64,000 bases of DNA from CAVSKL01 sp963728475 [NCBI: Candidatus Eiseniibacteriota bacterium] (GTDB taxonomy: Bacteria > Eisenbacteria > RBG-16-71-46 > JABDJR01): positions 434,001 to 498,000 of the forward strand of contig CAVSKL010000004.1 in NCBI GenBank assembly GCA_963728475.1, written 5' to 3'. The notes under the pieces are model-generated. The model made no database searches. It was not told the DNA's origin and saw nothing but the letters and a program-made list of their open reading frames with translations. Numbering within the stretch: position 1 is the stretch's first letter; every line of letters begins with the position of its first letter. Shown one piece after another: positions 29,161 to 38,874 of the stretch. The position numbers were made by a program, and so were the translations under genes.

Positions 29161-30405
29161 ATGAACGCGGAAATCCTCACCGTGGGCGCGGAGATCCTGG
29201 CCGGGGATATCCTCGACACCAACGCCCGCGATCTCGCCCGGGCCCTCAAGGGCCTGGGCGTCGTCGTCTCCCGGCATGCGAGCGTGCCCGACCACGTGGA
29301 GCGGATCGCGGAGGCGGTCCGCGAGGCGGCGTCCCGGGCCGAGGTGGTGGTGGTGACCGGCGGGCTCGGGCCCACCCCCGACGACGTGACCCGCGAGGGG
29401 GTGGCGCGGGCCTTCGGGCTGGGGCAGTCGGTCCGGGAGGAACTGGTGGAGCCGCTCCGTGCCCGGTACCGGAGCCACGGCTTCCGCGAGATGCCCGAGG
29501 TCAATCTGGTCCAGCTCAACCTTCCCGAGGGCTCGGAACCGATCCCCAACCCGGTGGGCACCGCCCCCGGGTTCCTCCTGGAGCGCGAGGGGACGGCGCT
29601 GTTCGCGGTGCCCGGGGTGCCCCGGGAGATGCAGATGATGCTGGAGGAGACGATCATCCCCTGGCTCCGGGCCCATCGCCCCCTTCGCGCACTCCTCACC
29701 CGTACGCTCAAGACCCAGGGGATTGGGGAGTCGGAACTGGTCACCCGCTACGGGGCGATCTTCGACTCGCTCGAGGGGGTGGACCTGGCCTTCTATCCCC
29801 AGCAGCCCGGGGTAAACCTCAAGCTCACCGTGCTCGCCGACGACCCGGAGCGCGCGCGGGCGCGGTTGAAGGCGGCGGAGGGAGTGCTTCGCGAGCGCCT
29901 GGAGGACTACGTCTACGGGACCGACGCCGACACCCTGCCCGGGGTGGTGCTGGAACTCCTGCGGGCCCGGGGCTGGCGGGCCGGCACCGCCGAGTCGTGC
30001 ACCGGGGGCGCGGTGGCCGCGTACCTGATCTCGGTCCCCGGCGCCAGCGACGTCATGGACCGGGGGGTGGTGGCCTACTCCAACCGGGCCAAGACCGAAC
30101 TCCTGGGGGTGCCGGAAGCGCTGATCGCCGGGCACGGCGCGGTGAGCGAGCCGGTGGCCCGGGCGATGGCCGAGGGGCTCCGCGAGCGGAGCGGGGTGGA
30201 GGTGGCGGTCGCCACCACCGGGATCGCGGGGCCGGCGGGCGGGACCGCGGAGAAGCCGGTGGGCCTGGTTCACGGCGCGGTGGCCACCCCGGGCGGGACG
30301 AAGACCTTTCGTTCGGTGTACCCTGGGACCCGTGACATGGTCATCCACCGTTCGGTGGTGAACGTCGTGAACCGCCTCCGCCTGGTCCTGATCGGCGCCC
30401 GCTGA
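29161..30405 (+). CDS. cinA: CinA-like nicotinamide-nucleotide amidase
   Basis: 414 residues. The N-terminal MoaB/COG1058 domain (about 1-250) has GAEILAGDILDTN and TGGLGPTPDD. The C-terminal NMN deamidase domain has AESCTGG and ATTGIAGPAGG. Salvages pyridine nucleotides. ATG at 29161, 50 bases after coxD. Confidence 0.95.
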   Translation: MNAEILTVGAEILAGDILDTNARDLARALKGLGVVVSRHASVPDHVERIAEAVREAASRAEVVVVTGGLGPTPDDVTREGVARAFGLGQSVREELVEPLRARYRSHGFREMPEVNLVQLNLPEGSEPIPNPVGTAPGFLLEREGTALFAVPGVPREMQMMLEETIIPWLRAHRPLRALLTRTLKTQGIGESELVTRYGAIFDSLEGVDLAFYPQQPGVNLKLTVLADDPERARARLKAAEGVLRERLEDYVYGTDADTLPGVVLELLRARGWRAGTAESCTGGAVAAYLISVPGASDVMDRGVVAYSNRAKTELLGVPEALIAGHGAVSEPVARAMAEGLRERSGVEVAVATTGIAGPAGGTAEKPVGLVHGAVATPGGTKTFRSVYPGTRDMVIHRSVVNVVNRLRLVLIGAR

Positions 30406-30500
30406 TCCGGGACCTCTCCCGCCCGGCGGCGCCCGTGCTCGATCACCCGCCCGGGCGCACGGACGAAGGCGGCGGTTCGCAGGACCGGAGGAACCGACCC

Positions 30501-30935
30501 ATGAACGACAGCCCCGTCACTCCCGACGAATACCGCCGGCGCCTGGCCGCGGTCTGCCTTTCCGGCGGCGGACCCGGCCTGCCGCGCAAGCCCCGCGACC
30601 GCCACATCCTCTTTCGCGCGGTGGCGGCGGCGCTCGACGCCGCCCGCCTCCACACCGAGCGCGAGATCGACGAGGCGCTCCAGGCCTGGCTAGAGGGACC
30701 CGGAGAGCTTCTCGAATTGGACCGGGTGAGCCTCCGGCGGGAGATGGTGGACGCGGGGTACCTGGAGCGCGATCCCGCCGGCCGCGAATACCGGGTGGTG
30801 CGGACGGGTTCGGGGGTGGTGACCTTCGAGCCGGGGGTGGAGGGGGTGGACCCCGCCGCCGCCCTCGAGGAGGCCCGCGCCGACGCCGAGCGGCGGCGCC
30901 TCGCCGCGACGGGACGGCCCGGAAGAGCCCGGTGA
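30501..30935 (+). CDS. DUF2087 domain protein
   Basis: 144 residues. RKPRDRHILFRAVAAAL, EREIDEALQAW and LRREMVDAGYLERD form the DUF2087 core, a small winged-helix-like domain often linked to transcriptional regulators, though no separate DNA-binding domain is seen here. The ATG at 30501 has GGAGGA 8 bases upstream. First of a run of tightly overlapping genes. Confidence 0.85.
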   Translation: MNDSPVTPDEYRRRLAAVCLSGGGPGLPRKPRDRHILFRAVAAALDAARLHTEREIDEALQAWLEGPGELLELDRVSLRREMVDAGYLERDPAGREYRVVRTGSGVVTFEPGVEGVDPAAALEEARADAERRRLAATGRPGRAR

Positions 30936-31504
30936 GCGACCTCTATCCCTGGGGCGAGGACCTCCCGGTCCTGGAGACCCGGCGGCTCATTCTGCGCGGG
31001 CTGCGCGAAACCGACCTGCCCGCGCTCTTCGCCGTGTTCTCGGAACCGGAGGTGATGCGCTACTGGAGCAGCACGCCCCACCGCGACCTCGCCGAGACCG
31101 CCGGAGTCCTTACCCGGGCCCGGGAGGGATTCGCGGCCCGGAGCGCGTTCCAGTGGGGAGTGGCGCTCGGTGAGGACGGAACCGCGATCGGAACCTGCAC
31201 GCTCTTCCGGGTCGAGCCCAAGCACCTCCGGGGCGAGGTGGGCTACGTTCTCGGCCGTCCCTACTGGGGGAAGGGGATGGCCGGCGAGGCGCTGGCCGCG
31301 GTGATCGGGTTTGCGTTCGACGCCCTCGGGCTCCATCGCCTGGACGCGGACGTGGATCCCCGGAACGCGCGCTCCCTGAAGCTCCTGGAGCGGATGGGGT
31401 TCGCGCGCGAAGGCTACCTCCGGGAGAGCTATCGGATCGGGACCGAGGTCACCGACAGCGTGATCCTGGGCCTTCTTCGCCCCGAATGGCGGGGTCCTCG
31501 GTGA
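30932..31504 (+). CDS. GNAT acetyltransferase, RimJ/RimL-like
   Basis: 190 residues of the ribosomal-protein-acetyltransferase-like GNAT group. LETRRLILRGLRETD is the usual N-terminal motif; VGYVLGRPYWGKGMAGEAL is the acetyl-CoA loop; NARSLKLLERMGFAREG is motif B. Substrate unknown. GTG start in a GTGA overlap with the DUF2087 gene. Confidence 0.9.
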   Translation: MSDLYPWGEDLPVLETRRLILRGLRETDLPALFAVFSEPEVMRYWSSTPHRDLAETAGVLTRAREGFAARSAFQWGVALGEDGTAIGTCTLFRVEPKHLRGEVGYVLGRPYWGKGMAGEALAAVIGFAFDALGLHRLDADVDPRNARSLKLLERMGFAREGYLRESYRIGTEVTDSVILGLLRPEWRGPR

Positions 31505-32154
31505 ACCGCCCCGGCGGCGCCGCCTCGCTCCGGCGCGAAGGGCGGCCGGCCGGGGACCCGGCGGGCCCCGGGCCCGAGCGCTGGCGGACCTTCTTGGCGG
31601 TGTTCCCTCCGGATCCCGCGCTGGATGCGATCGAGGCCCTGCGCTCGCGCCTCGAGCCCGGGCTCGACGGCCTCCGCTGGACCGGACGCGCCAACCTCCA
31701 CTTCACCCTCCGCTTCTTCGGCGACCTCGTCCCGGCCGAAGCCGCCCGCGCCGGCGAGGTGCTGGCCGCGGTGGCGGCGGGCGTCGTGCCCTTCGATCTG
31801 GAGCTGGCCGGGCTGGGGGTGTTTCCCGGCTGGACGCGGCCGCGCGTCCTGTGGGTGGGCTGCGGCGCCGGCGGGGCGGTCCTCGAGGCCCTGGCCCGCA
31901 CCCTGGACCGGGGTTTTTGCGACGCGGGCCTGGGCGGCGCCGACAAGCCCTTCCGGGCCCACCTCACATTGGCCCGGTGGCGCGACCCCCGGGGCGCGGA
32001 CGGGAAGGCGGCGCGGGCGGCGGTGGAGGGCGCGGACGCTCCCGCCCGCTTCAGCGTCACCGAGGCGTCGGTCGTCCGGAGCGTCCTGGGCCCCGGAGGC
32101 TCCACCTACCTGCCGCTCCGGACCGAGGCCCTGCGGGGGGCGCCGCCGCGATGA
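31501..32154 (+). CDS. thpR: RNA 2',3'-cyclic phosphodiesterase (2H family)
   Basis: About 217 residues. The two 2H motifs are HFTL (about 70) and HLTL (about 155), as in ThpR/LigT. The GTG at 31501 gives a GTGA overlap with the previous gene, the rule in this run. An in-frame ATG at 31486 would add five residues. The Gly/Pro/Arg-rich first 30 residues are not part of the domain. Confidence 0.88.
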   Translation: MNRPGGAASLRREGRPAGDPAGPGPERWRTFLAVFPPDPALDAIEALRSRLEPGLDGLRWTGRANLHFTLRFFGDLVPAEAARAGEVLAAVAAGVVPFDLELAGLGVFPGWTRPRVLWVGCGAGGAVLEALARTLDRGFCDAGLGGADKPFRAHLTLARWRDPRGADGKAARAAVEGADAPARFSVTEASVVRSVLGPGGSTYLPLRTEALRGAPPR

Positions 32155-32630
32155 GATGGCCCGTGCTCCCGGCGGCCGGGCTCCTGCTGGCGGCGGTGGG
32201 CCTCCTCGCGGTGTGGGCGCGCCGGGCGCCGGCTCCCGGAAATTTGGGCCTTCACGACGGCCGTCTGAGTCCCTGCCCCGGCTCACCCAACTGCGTTTCG
32301 AGCGAGGAGGGGGCGGACGCCGGCCACGCCATGCCGCCCTGGACCTTCGCCGGCGACCCCGGGGAGGCCATGGCCGTGCTGGCCGGGCTGGTGGGCGCGG
32401 CCGCGCGCGCCCGGGTGGTGGACACCGCCGCGGGCTATCTCCACGCGGAGTTCCGCACGCCGGTCATCGGCTTCATCGACGACGTGGAGTTCCGGTTCGA
32501 CCCCGCCTCGGGGTCGGTCCGGTTCCGCTCCGCGTCCCGCCTGGGGTATTCGGACCTGGGGGTGAACCGGAGGCGCATGGACGCGCTGGGCCGGCGCTTC
32601 CTCCGGAGCCGCTCCGCGGGAGAGGACTGA
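32151..32630 (+). CDS. DUF1499 protein
   Basis: 159 residues: an N-terminal membrane segment or signal (about 5-24), then the DUF1499 pattern with SPNCVSSE, AEFRTPVIGFIDDVEF and FRSASRLGYSDLGVNRRRM. A periplasmic or membrane-anchored protein of unknown function. The ATG overlaps the thpR stop. Confidence 0.88.
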   Translation: MRWPVLPAAGLLLAAVGLLAVWARRAPAPGNLGLHDGRLSPCPGSPNCVSSEEGADAGHAMPPWTFAGDPGEAMAVLAGLVGAAARARVVDTAAGYLHAEFRTPVIGFIDDVEFRFDPASGSVRFRSASRLGYSDLGVNRRRMDALGRRFLRSRSAGED

Positions 32631-32702
32631 CCGGGCGCGGCCGCCGGATCCCGGAGCCGGGCTGCGGACCGGCCGCCGCATTCGAGGAGGGAGGCGCAAT
32701 CG

Positions 32703-33404
32703 ATGGCGGACCTGGCCCCGGTCTACCGCGACAAGTCGCGCTCGACCGGCACCAAGACGGCTCTCGCCCTGATCCACTTCGGGATCGTGCTGGGCACGCT
32801 CTGGCTCCTCTTCGGGGGCGGACTGGCCCGGATCGAGGATCTGTTCGGGGCGCCGCCCGCGCCCGGCGTGCCGCTCCGGCGGGCGCTCCTGGCGGGGGCG
32901 GCGGCGCTCTACTTCCTGCGCACCCTGGCCACGGTGTTCGTGTTCGTCAAGCGGCGCATGCCGTGGCCGGAGGTGGCCACCATCGCCCCCTGGATCGCGC
33001 TCCTGGACGCGCTCTTCGCCTGGTTCGGAGGGCGGAACCCGGCGCCGGTGGGCGCGCTCGGCGGGGCGGGGGCGGCGCTGGTGCTGGCCGGGTCGGCGCT
33101 CAACACCGGTTCCGAATGGCAGCGGCTGGTATGGAAAAGGCGGCCGGAGAACCGGGGGCACCTCCTCACCGGAGGCTTCTTCCGGATCTCCCGCCACGTG
33201 AACTACCTCGGCGATCTGGTGTTGTTCACGGGTTGGGTGCTGATCGCCGGGCGGCCGTGGCTGCTGTCGGTTCCGGCGGTGATGCTGGCCGGATTCGCCT
33301 TCGCCAACATCCCCGCCCAGGACCGGTACCTGGCCGAACGCTACGGCGACGAGTACCGCGCCTACGCCGAGCGCACGGCGCGGCTCGTTCCCTTCGTGTA
33401 CTGA
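32703..33404 (+). CDS. Integral membrane protein, isoprenylcysteine methyltransferase/DUF1295-like
   Basis: 233 residues with five or six membrane helices. The C-terminal half (GGFFRISRHVNYLGDLVLF, then ERYGDEYRAYAERT) has the HxNYxGD...GDEY pattern of the ICMT and steroid-reductase-like superfamily that binds S-adenosylmethionine or NADPH. The exact reaction is not deducible. ATG at 32703 follows GAGGAGGGAGG. Confidence 0.75.
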   Translation: MADLAPVYRDKSRSTGTKTALALIHFGIVLGTLWLLFGGGLARIEDLFGAPPAPGVPLRRALLAGAAALYFLRTLATVFVFVKRRMPWPEVATIAPWIALLDALFAWFGGRNPAPVGALGGAGAALVLAGSALNTGSEWQRLVWKRRPENRGHLLTGGFFRISRHVNYLGDLVLFTGWVLIAGRPWLLSVPAVMLAGFAFANIPAQDRYLAERYGDEYRAYAERTARLVPFVY

Positions 33405-33419
33405 CGGCCTTCGTGCCGC

Positions 33420-35300
33420 CTACACCAGGTCCTTCAGGGTGAGCGCGACCTCCCGCGAGGCGCCGTCCCGCGCCACCGTGAGCTGGATCACCGTACCCGG
33501 GGCCTCGGTCCGGAAGCGGGAACGCAGCTCGAGCAGCGTCTTGTCCCCGACCGGCCGCCCGTCCACCGCGGTGATGCGGTCGCCCGCGGCCAGGCCCGAG
33601 GCCTCGGCGGGGCCGCCGGCGGTCACGTCCATCACCCGGAGCCCGTCGCCGTCCCGGTTCAGCCACATCCCGGAGCGGTCGTAGACTTCGCGGGCGGGCG
33701 CGGCGGGATTCGGCTCGAAGTAGATCGTGAGCCCGCCGTAGTCGAAGGTGAGGTTGAACCGCGCCAGCACCCCCGCGCCCACGTTCCCGGCGGCGTAGGC
33801 GTCGGTGAAGGCGCCCTTGGTCTGGGCGGTAAGATCGAGCACCGGGCCCGGCACCGGCACCGCGCCCAGCTTAAGCTCCCCGCCCCGGGCCAAGCTCCCG
33901 CGGGCGGGTCCGCCCACCCCCCAGCCGGTCACCGCGGTGTACCGGGGAGCGTACTTGGCCGCCAGGCCGTGTTTGTCCACGAAGGGGGCGAGCAGCGTCA
34001 CCGAGGCCCGGCTTCCGGTGTCCAGGTCGAACTTCCCCGGCACCCCGTCGATGGAGCCTTCCACCTGGGGGATGGTGCCGTTGAACACGAACGGGACCGC
34101 GGTCCCCGGTCCGTCGTAGTGGAACGCCTCCGGCACGGTGAGGGTGAGGGTGCTCTTCTCGTAGTCCACCCGGACCACGAACCGCTTGAACACCTCGTAG
34201 CCCACCAGCCCCAGCATGGGGACCCCCTCCACGTCGGAGTAGGACTCGAGCGGGAACACCGCGAAGATCTGGTCGTGCAGGGTGACGCCGCCCAGGGAGA
34301 GCGAATCCACCTTCACCATCCCCACGTCCACCGAGCCCTCACCGGCGCCCTTCCCCTGGAACGCGCCCTGGGGCTCGAGCCCCAGCTCCCCGGCCAGGGT
34401 GGGGGTGATCACGTTGGAGCCCCCGGTGTCGCAGAGGATGCGGTAGGGCCCCTTGCCGTTCAGGCGCACGTCGATGTAGATGTGCCGGTTCAGGAACTTG
34501 AAGGGGACGGTGGCCGAGGTCGCGCCGCCGGCCAGGGTGAAGTCGGGAGGAGGCGGCGCCGGCGCGGAGAAGACGGCGGGGTCGAACCCGGCGTTCACCG
34601 CCACCGAGTCCACGGTCACGAACTGGTCGTAACGGGAGTCGCCGTTGGTGGAGCGGATGGAGTGGGGGATGAGGATTCCGCCCACCTTCCGGTAGTCGGA
34701 AAAGAACACGGCGCGGGTCTCGGTGGCCCCCCTCTCCACCGTGCGATCGAAGGTCCAGGTGCCGGTGTCCACCCAGAGATCGAAGGGCCGGCCGCCGGCG
34801 GGGGTGAAACCGATCACCCGGAAGGTCCGCCCGTCGTGGGTGGAGTCGCCGCGGTCCACCACCGAGGCCGCCCCCCGGTCGGGGTACCACCACGCGTGGG
34901 CGTTCCGGAACGCCTCGTCCATCGCCCCCTCGCGGGCGTCGTCGCCGTTCTCGATCTGGACCTGGCCGGAGGCGTCCCGGGCCCACAGGGTGTCGCCGTC
35001 GAAGCCCTCGGCCCCGTGAATCGGGCCCAGCTCGAAGCGCGACACGTAGCGTCCGCTCACCACGTCGATCCAGGTCTCCGCGGTTCCGGAAAGGCCGCCG
35101 ACCTTGACCGAGGACTCGACCCGGGTGTTCCGCACCCCGTCCCAGGCGCCGCCGCCCAGGGCTTCCTTGGCCCGGGCGAGAACCTGCTCGACGGGGATCG
35201 CGGCGTGGGCGGGGGGGGCGGCGAGGGCGGCAAGGGCGGCGAGGGCGGCGAGGGCGGCAAGGGCGGCGAGGGCGGCGATCAGCGGGAAACGGCGGGTCAC
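33420..35300 (-). CDS. Secreted two-lobed aspartic protease with LolA-like and PDZ domains
   Basis: 626 residues. A signal peptide made of AAL repeats is followed by a LolA/LppX-like beta domain (about 36-250, with VESSVKVGG, AETWIDVVSG, VDTGTWTFDR), two retropepsin-type lobes with LCDTGGSN (about 312) and DLDTGSRAS (about 445), and a C-terminal PDZ domain (ASGLAAGDRITAVDGRPV, about 565). Having both DTG lobes in one chain suggests a pepsin-like active enzyme. GTG start with AGGAGG upstream. Probably envelope protein processing; the target is unknown. Confidence 0.82.
   Translation of the reverse strand: MTRRFPLIAALAALAALAALAALAALAAPPAHAAIPVEQVLARAKEALGGGAWDGVRNTRVESSVKVGGLSGTAETWIDVVSGRYVSRFELGPIHGAEGFDGDTLWARDASGQVQIENGDDAREGAMDEAFRNAHAWWYPDRGAASVVDRGDSTHDGRTFRVIGFTPAGGRPFDLWVDTGTWTFDRTVERGATETRAVFFSDYRKVGGILIPHSIRSTNGDSRYDQFVTVDSVAVNAGFDPAVFSAPAPPPPDFTLAGGATSATVPFKFLNRHIYIDVRLNGKGPYRILCDTGGSNVITPTLAGELGLEPQGAFQGKGAGEGSVDVGMVKVDSLSLGGVTLHDQIFAVFPLESYSDVEGVPMLGLVGYEVFKRFVVRVDYEKSTLTLTVPEAFHYDGPGTAVPFVFNGTIPQVEGSIDGVPGKFDLDTGSRASVTLLAPFVDKHGLAAKYAPRYTAVTGWGVGGPARGSLARGGELKLGAVPVPGPVLDLTAQTKGAFTDAYAAGNVGAGVLARFNLTFDYGGLTIYFEPNPAAPAREVYDRSGMWLNRDGDGLRVMDVTAGGPAEASGLAAGDRITAVDGRPVGDKTLLELRSRFRTEAPGTVIQLTVARDGASREVALTLKDLV
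35211..35278 (-). repeat. 9-bp repeat encoding the signal-peptide AAL array
   Basis: A run of near-identical 9-base units (plus-strand GGCGGCGAG with G/A variants) codes for about seven Leu-Ala-Ala units in the hydrophobic core of the protease signal peptide. Slippage here would change the core length in steps of three residues. Confidence 0.75.
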
Positions 35301-35388
35301 GGGCGGCTCCTCCTGTCGGGTCCGGTGGGGGTCGGGGTTCCGGGAAACAATACGGCTTCGCGCCTTGCGGAGTGGGGAAAATCGGCGG

Positions 35389-36891
35389 TCACAGGACCTC
35401 GGTCGAGCCCACCGTCGCCGGGACCGTGCCCCGGTAGCGGTAGAGCCCGCGCACGAGCCGGACCATCCACGGCCGCTGGAGCCGCACCGGGACCTGGTCC
35501 GCCGCCCGGCGCACCCCCAGGCTCCACGCCGGGTAGGGGAGGACGGTGCGGGAGAGCCGGGACAGGCCCACCCCGTTCCGCATGGCCACCGCCAGCAGCG
35601 AGATCGACTCCGAGGCCTCGGGGCCGACCACGCAGGCCCCCAGGATCTTTCCCCCCGCCAGCCCGAACCAGCGAACCGGCGACGCGTAGACCCGCACGAA
35701 GCCGGCGTCGCTCCCTTCCGCCACCGCCCGGTCGATCTTCCCCGCCGGCACGTGGATGGTCTCGAATCGCGCGCCCGCCCGGCGAAGCTCCTCCGCGGTC
35801 CGTCCCACGTGTCCCACCCCGGGATCGGTGAAGGTGGTCCAGGGCACGGCCCGGGTCTCGTACCGCACCAGCGGCAGACCGAACACCGCGTTCACCGCGG
35901 CGGCGCGGGCCATGTCGTCGGCGACGTGGGTGAAGTTCAGAAACGCGGCGGCGTCCCCGGCGGCGTGGATCCCGCGGGCCGAGGTCCGGCCGTGGGCGTC
36001 CACCGCGATCCCCTCGGGCCCATACCGCACCCCGGCCCGCTCCAGGTCCAGCCCGTCCAGGTTCGGCCTCCGTCCCGACGCCACCAGGAGGGCGTCGGCG
36101 GCCAGCGTCTCCCGGGGCCCGCCCGCCCCCGACACGACCTCCAGGCGCAGTCCTTCGGTGCTGCGTTCGACCCGGTGAATCGTGCTGTCGAGTAACAGGG
36201 TTACGCCGTCTTCTTCGAGTCGTTTCTGCAAGATCGCGGAGGCCTCGGGCTCGTCGCGGGGGAGCACCCGGGCGCCCCGCGCCACCACCGTGACCCGCGA
36301 CCCCAGGGATGCGAACGCCTGGGCCAGCTCCATCCCCTGGGGGCCGGCGCCCAGGACCACCAGGCGGCCGGGGAGCACGGTGAGCTCGAACACGCTTTCG
36401 TTGGTGAGGTAGCCGGAGCCCGCCAGGCCGGGGATGTCGGGAACGCGGGGAGCGCTCCCGGTGGCGATTACCGCCCGGCGAAAACGTAGCGTCCGCTCGC
36501 CGCCGGGGCCGGTCGCGACCAGCGTGCGGGGGCCGGTGAACCGGGCGGCGCCGTGGATCACCGCGACCCCGCGCCGGGCCAGAATGGGCTCCGCGTCGGA
36601 CTCGGCGTACACCCGTTGGCGGACGCCGCGCACCGCTTCCAGGACCTTCGGGAAGTCCACCGAGACCTCGGCCCGGATGCCGCGGGCGGCCAGGCGGCGC
36701 GCCGACGCCGCGCCCCTTGCCGCGTGGAGGAGCGCCTTGGAGGGGATGCAGCCGGTCCAGGTGCAGTCGCCCCCCAGCCGCGCGCGCTCCACCAGGACGG
36801 TGCGGGCGCCGAAGGAAGCGGCCACCCCGGACGCGGTGAGCCCGGCCGCTCCGCCTCCGATCACCGCCACGTCCACGTCTTCCGGGTGCAT
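35389..36891 (-). CDS. MerA-like pyridine nucleotide-disulfide oxidoreductase
   Basis: 500 residues. FAD site VIGGGAAGLTAS, redox disulfide GGDCTWTGCIPSKALLH (about 42-58), NAD(P) site VVLGAGPQGMELAQ, and a second FAD motif HAAGDAAAFLNFTH. At the dimer-interface position where dihydrolipoamide dehydrogenase has the catalytic His, this protein reads LPYPAW, like the Tyr of mercuric reductase. It lacks both the N-terminal metal-binding domain and the C-terminal Cys pair of MerA. So the electron acceptor is unknown. The ATG at 36891 follows AAAGGAGA. Convergent with the protease and divergent from recA. Confidence 0.85.
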   Translation of the reverse strand: MHPEDVDVAVIGGGAAGLTASGVAASFGARTVLVERARLGGDCTWTGCIPSKALLHAARGAASARRLAARGIRAEVSVDFPKVLEAVRGVRQRVYAESDAEPILARRGVAVIHGAARFTGPRTLVATGPGGERTLRFRRAVIATGSAPRVPDIPGLAGSGYLTNESVFELTVLPGRLVVLGAGPQGMELAQAFASLGSRVTVVARGARVLPRDEPEASAILQKRLEEDGVTLLLDSTIHRVERSTEGLRLEVVSGAGGPRETLAADALLVASGRRPNLDGLDLERAGVRYGPEGIAVDAHGRTSARGIHAAGDAAAFLNFTHVADDMARAAAVNAVFGLPLVRYETRAVPWTTFTDPGVGHVGRTAEELRRAGARFETIHVPAGKIDRAVAEGSDAGFVRVYASPVRWFGLAGGKILGACVVGPEASESISLLAVAMRNGVGLSRLSRTVLPYPAWSLGVRRAADQVPVRLQRPWMVRLVRGLYRYRGTVPATVGSTEVL

Positions 36892-36984
36892 GCGCTCTCC
36901 TTTCGCCGGCCGGTCCGGGGGATGGTACCGGCGGGAGGCCGGGATGCCCAGGAGGGACGCCCGCCCGGGTCCGCCCGAATCCCG

Positions 36985-37013
36985 GTTGACACCGCCGGGG
37001 TGGTCCCGTAGCT
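36985..37013 (+). promoter_or_regulatory. recA promoter
   Basis: A perfect -35 TTGACA (36985-36990), 17-base spacer, TAGCTT (37008-37013). No standard LexA operator was recognised in the 110-base leader. Confidence 0.6.
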
Positions 37014-37122
37014 TAGGAACTCCCGTCAGCGATTTGCGTTCACCCGACTTCTCCCACCCACAATCGCACGCCCCGTCCGGTGCGCGGCCCGTCCATAGGC
37101 ACGCCCGTCGAGGAGTACGATC

Positions 37123-38256
<1,134 letters not shown>

Positions 38257-38365
38257 CCGGCCCCTCCGTCGTCGCGACCGACCGTGCGAAGCGAACCCCC
38301 CCGGGTTCGCTTTCGCGTCGTACCCCGCCGGCACGGGGTCTCACCCCGCCGGGCGAGTTCCGACC

Positions 38366-38863
38366 GTGACCGGCGACGAACGCGATCCCGAGGCGCGCGC
38401 GCGGGAGATCGTGCTCGCGGCCCTGGAGCGCCGCATGCAGAGCCGGCGCGAGCTGGAGCTGAAGCTCCGCCGGAAGGGGATCGCCGACGCCGTCGCCGCC
38501 GCGGTGCTGGACCGGCTGACCGAGGTGGGGCTCGTCGACGACGCGGCCTTCGCCCGGGCCCTGGTCGCCTCGCGCCAGCGGACCCGCCCCCGGGGCCGGC
38601 GCGGGCTCGAGTCCGACCTCGTCGCCAAGGGGGTGGCCCGCGAGGTGATCGACCGCGTGCTGGACGAGCGCGAGGAGGAGGAGGACGTCGTGGCCGCGGC
38701 CCGGCGCGCGGTGGCGGCCAAGCTCCGCGCCCTGGCCGGCAAGCCCCGGCCCGAGGCGCGGCGGAAGGCCGAGCAGTTCCTGCTGCGCCGCGGATTCGAC
38801 TACGAGACGGTGAGGCGGGCGCTGGATCTGGATCTCCCCGCGGACGACCCGGGAGCCGATTGA
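38366..38863 (+). CDS. recX: RecA regulator RecX
   Basis: 165 residues with the three-helix repeats of RecX (REIVLAALERRMQSRRELELKLRRKG, residues about 11-36; GLVDDAAFARALVASR; RGLESDLVAKGVAREVI). Limits RecA filament activity. GTG start at 38366. The gene ends 11 bases from the convergent methyltransferase gene. Confidence 0.9.
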   Translation: MTGDERDPEARAREIVLAALERRMQSRRELELKLRRKGIADAVAAAVLDRLTEVGLVDDAAFARALVASRQRTRPRGRRGLESDLVAKGVAREVIDRVLDEREEEEDVVAAARRAVAAKLRALAGKPRPEARRKAEQFLLRRGFDYETVRRALDLDLPADDPGAD

Positions 38864-38874
38864 CCCCCCGCGCC

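Noticed and set aside
37017-37041. LexA-like operator upstream of recA
   Set aside because: GAAC and GTTC occur but with far too long a spacer for a known SOS box.
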